Shown here piece after piece: positions 60,442-64,000 of a stretch of 64,000 bases of DNA (position 1 is the first letter of the stretch; each line of letters begins with the position of its first letter). The stretch is from positions 18,631,139-18,695,138 of the forward strand of contig CM051512.1 of NCBI GenBank assembly GCA_028015205.1. Reading direction: 5' to 3'. Made by a program: the position numbers and the translations under genes. The notes beneath the pieces are model-generated. The model was not told where the DNA came from, did not search any database, and worked only from the letters and a program-made list of their open reading frames with translations. The stretch is from Mytilisepta virgata (taxonomy: Eukaryota > Mollusca > Bivalvia > Mytilida > Mytilidae).

Positions 60442-60702
60442 GTTTGTTTGTTTAGTTGGGGTTTAACGCCGTTTTCAGCACATTTGGCTATTCCGCAGCG
60501 GCCAGTTTTTATTGGTGGAGGAAGCCGGAGTACCGGAGAGAACCACCGACCTTCGTAGGAAAATTGGCAATCCTTGTCAATTAAGATTGGAGTCGAACAC
60601 CTGCCACACGTGAGATTCGAACTCAGAACTCCAGCGTCGACAGGCTAGTGATCATTAGTAGTCATGACGAACTACCTGGACCACTCGGCCACCGAGGCCC
60701 CC
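60442..60702 (-). mobile_element. tRNA-derived SINE, main family, full length
   Basis: On the minus strand it begins ggggcctcggtggccgagtg and has a B box gagttcgaatctcac closer to consensus than the 33.4 kb copy. It ends in a gttaaaccccaactaaac tail. An 11-bp duplication AATTAATATTA lies at 60431-60441 and 60703-60713. It sits 82 bp downstream (minus sense) of the exon at 60784-60896. Confidence 0.92.
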
Positions 60703-60783
60703 AATTAATATTAGAGATGTAGGATTAGAAAACATTAATTATCAAATAATTCAACCTATACATATACAACAAAAATATCTTAC

Positions 60784-60896
60784 CTTAAAAAATTGATGGA
60801 TAAAATTTATAAATTTCTGTAACTATCTGGTCCAGCCTAATCTGAACACTTCGACATCTTTTTCCTATTCTTGCTATCCTACCATATTCTGGGACT
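60784..60896 (-). CDS. Internal coding exon of unrecognised minus-strand gene (most 5' exon seen)
   Basis: On the minus strand this block starts after an acceptor (pyrimidine-rich tract ending TTTTTCAG at 60897-60898; a second AG lies 2 nt further in) and ends at a near-perfect donor, AAG|GTAAGA. Only one frame is open. It reads PEYGRIARIGKRCRS, then QIRLDQIVTEIYKFYPSIF, a basic then amphipathic helical composition that looks like real protein. An in-frame TAA is created at the very end by a run of six T. With five T the exon would end ...Ile-Phe-Lys in phase 0, which fits the phase-0 start of the 44179-44239 exon. Alternatively it could be the terminal exon of a different gene, with TAA as its true stop. 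I do not recognise the family. Confidence 0.5.
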
Positions 60897-60899
60897 CTG

Positions 60900-63485
60900 A
60901 AAAATATATTCAATAAGATTCTTGATTACTATTTTAATCAGATTAAATGTGGCTATATAAGGCTTATAAAAGTACAGATTTCTTTAAGTTTGTTGGTTTT
61001 AATGATAAATCCAACAGAAACAAAGTCAGATTGATGATCAACTGTTTATGACTGGTCTGGATGTCCAGTGATGATCTGGAGCCATTCTCGTACTTGGTGA
61101 ATTCAAGAAATTAACTTAGTTCATTTTGCACCCATGTTGGGTTTAAAATATATTGTCAGTTTTAAAAAAAGCCAAACTGAATTTAAACTTATCTAAAAAC
61201 ACATTAGAAAAAACATGTTGGTTGAATGAGATATGGAAGCAGGGGTGTTTAATTCTGGTAATTTTGTATATAAAAAGGACAATTTTGGTCTACTTTTTTA
61301 TGTAGTCAACATAAAAATATATCCCGTACAAACTTTAAACTTTGGTTTTATGGGTTTCAACAAAACTTCGATGTTATTACTACCTGAAGATGTGCATGAA
61401 GTACAAAGCAATATCATTCTTGTCTGACAAGTCCTTAGTATTTTAGTGAACAGAAGACAAGAATAAGAAACTGTTATCTGTTTTACCATTTTCTTGATTT
61501 TATTTTTTTTTTTGTATCTTGAGATTTGCAAGGATATTTAAAATGTGATGGAAACTGCAGTAAAAATGAATTTCTTTAGTCAATAAGTGTATGTACATTT
61601 GAGATTTCAGTTGAGTGAGATACAGTGGTCCAAATGGCCAGTAGTTTGCATTCTCATGAATGCTGGAAGAAATTCCCAGTCTCCTTAGAAAAGCAAAACT
61701 GAGCGGAAAGGATCAGAACTTTTTAACATACTTATTTTTGTTTATTTTGTTTAAAAGGTGAAACAAAAAATATAGTCTTAAAATCAATCTCCAATGAAAC
61801 TCATCTAAAAATGAAAATTTTGTAATACATTTGTACATGTATTATACATATTAAGGGACATAACTCAAACTCAATTATCTGAACTGCCATGATAAAAAAT
61901 GAATTACAATTAAGCCTTGCGTGTTTGTATTCTTTCATATTTTATTTGTAGTAAAATTTTTTTTCAAAGAATATTAATGATATATCAATTATGAATTTAC
62001 TTCAATATATTCAAATTTGAACATAAAATCAGAATATGTTTTGCTTGAACGAACTGGTCATATGCTTTGAAATAAACAATTACATGGGAAAAATGTGGTT
62101 GTTATATGGGCAGAAATGTAACATGACATCAAATAAAGATGTCAGCCCTATTCTTGATTTTAAAGATCAATTTCAATTGCTAAAATAAATGGGCAATTCT
62201 GTAGTAAAAAATGTTTTAAAAATCTTTCAAGAAAAGGCACGACATATGGACAAGAAGCTGCCTGATTGAAAGCACTACAGATTTTCCTTCATCAGTATTT
62301 TGCAACAACTGACCGCCATATATCACCAAACTTATCTGATTTTTCATATAAGAAAATTTGGTTATGGTATCCAGACTATAATAATGGCAGGCGAATAGTG
62401 TATGCTTCAAATCTTACTTGAAAATCTGAATTCTCTTTCACCTGTTCTCAGGGAAGGAAAAGGTCTTTGTCTTTGAATAATGTGTATTATAGTAAATGTA
62501 ATTGCGATTTCAATCCAGGTAATATTCAATACACAACAGGGCAAATCAAATTTATTGTGCGCCATTGACGATCACTTACGGAAAATCAGATGTGAATAAA
62601 CACACTGATACGATATGAAATCTTTACAAATATCAAATACACATCTATATGCAATGCACATGAAACGGATGATAATTTCATGTCAATGTTTAACAACTAC
62701 CATCTCATTCTTTTTGGATCGATAAACAAATGGATGTTTCAGTCATCCTGCGTTCAGCCATCTAGGGTGGTCAAATTTGGTGGTTGATTCCTAATTAATA
62801 TCGTTTCCTTAAAGCTACTGAACAACATTTATTCCGATCAATTTTGCCTCTGTATCTAGAGTTTTTCCTTATTTTTAAAGGCAAAATTTTTCTTTTTATG
62901 GCAAAACCTCTGATTTTAAAGTTTTCCCAATGAGATTAAAGAAAAACTGTTTCTTGTGTTAGGGAATATTTGTATAATTCATATAAACTACTAGGAATTC
63001 CTGATTTAATATACACAGCCATTAAGTTTTGCAATTAATATATCATAAAAAAGAATCATTTTATGATTTGATTCATGAATTTTTAGAAAAAATAAAGTTA
63101 TTAATTTGCTTTTTTCTTGGCGAATTATTACCTGGAGTAATTAATAATCTGATATCAGGCCTTTAAGGAATTTGCCACCTATTGTAATCACTTATTATAT
63201 AAATACCAATAACAGAAATGATGAAAGAAAAAAAGCATTTGTTTTTATCCTATTTTAATTCTGGACAAAAACGAATGTCTAACCTACAAAACATTCTTAA
63301 TTTGCAATTTGAATAACATCATGGATATACTAAAGAATGGATAATTTTGAAAAATGAAATTTAGAAACATGGTATTATACATTTGGTTTTTTTTTTAATC
63401 TTTTTTTTATTCTTGACAAAAACATATAACTAAATATTCATAATTTGTAATTTAGAATATTACGTGGACTTACAACAGAATTTAC
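60900..63485. other. No supported gene; one acaagaagctg repeat fragment at 62249
   Basis: AT-rich. Further 5' exons of the minus-strand gene are expected here or beyond the window but none is convincing. The frames at 61233 and 61298 overlap on opposite strands and neither has splice support. Confidence 0.45.
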
Positions 63486-64000
63486 TACAGCGGAACCCCC
63501 TGAAAACTGGATTCCTCTGAAAACCGAACTTTTACTTTCGGTCCGGAATTTTTGCCTATATATTCAAGTGAAAAAATCCTCTGAATTCTGAACACCGGCC
63601 GTACTTTCCGGTACAAAACATAAATATTCTTGTCAAATTAACCTCCAGAAACCGGCCGAAACAATGTATTACCTGGAAAATCAGTGAACTGTGATACATG
63701 TCATCCTTAATCGATCGATGACTGACATCGTTAAACTAAATAACCATTTAAATAAAGGTGTGAAAGTCGTTAATCAAACAATAATGAGGCATCAATAAAA
63801 ACGTCGGATTGAAATAAAAAACAATTAATTGTATTAAAATAATATGCGCATGGTACATGTACATATGTCAGCACATGGCACAATTTTGCAACATCGTTAT
63901 AATACATTGTAATGCACTTCCAGTTTCACTCTCCGGATCAGATAAAACCAGACCCTCTGAAAACCAGCCGATTTCTCCGGTCCCACAACTGTTCGGTTTA
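63486..64000. mobile_element. TA-flanked DNA element cut by the right edge
   Basis: The left end is TACAGCGGAACCCCCTGAAA, followed by repeated 'cctctgaaaaccg', 'ttcggtccgg' and 'ccggccg' words. The last 60 bp (ccctctgaaaaccagccg, ctccggtccc, gttcggttta) are inverted relatives of the left end, so the element should finish just outside the window. Confidence 0.65.

Noticed and set aside
1..64000. CRISPR arrays, bacterial operons, ribosomal RNA genes
   Set aside because: None seen. The tandem arrays have no spacer structure, and the sequence is clearly from an animal nuclear genome.

Overview
This is a metazoan, AT-rich window with long introns and very dense repeats. It is most likely from a bivalve mollusc. 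The basis is the repeat landscape: tRNA-derived SINEs with target-site duplications, many short foldback elements, families ending in runs such as gacggacggac, the recurrent TTATCTCCCTT word, and the 161-bp 'cataactcctgaacggtgaaag' family. I recognise these repeat styles from bivalve genomes but cannot name a species.

No long uninterrupted gene is present. The coding signal is short spliced exons, and all convincing ones lie on the minus strand. Six exons (60784-60896, 44179-44239, 40210-40300, 34750-34845, 22893-23066, 10786-11436) have good splice sites and protein-like translations, and nearly all joins are in phase. I read them as one gene of at least 50 kb transcribed right to left, probably ending in a small last exon at 10660-10721. 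I do not recognise the protein. It has a hydrophilic Ser/Glu/Lys-rich middle and a large exon with charged helical and Trp/Pro-rich parts. Two of the upstream exons carry single-base breaks at homopolymers (A4 in the 40.2 kb exon, T6 in the 60.8 kb exon). These could be assembly errors, alleles or real decay.

A second minus-strand unit lies in the intron at 26.8-27.2 kb. It has two tiny membrane-protein-like ORFs in the same frame, separated by one TAG. The second ORF is completed by a 44-nt intron and followed at once by AATAAA.

The rest is intron or intergenic DNA filled with mobile elements. These include a TTAA-flanked 1.7-kb element (35318-37023), a MITE with 94-bp perfect terminal inverted repeats (45745-46127), a TTA-flanked Harbinger-like element (43135-43758) and several MITE pairs. 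There are three copies of one SINE with clear duplications and one copy of another SINE. Tandem arrays have monomers of about 161, 167, 168, 145, 121 and 86 bp, and an element runs off the right edge. Stretches where I see nothing are listed as such.
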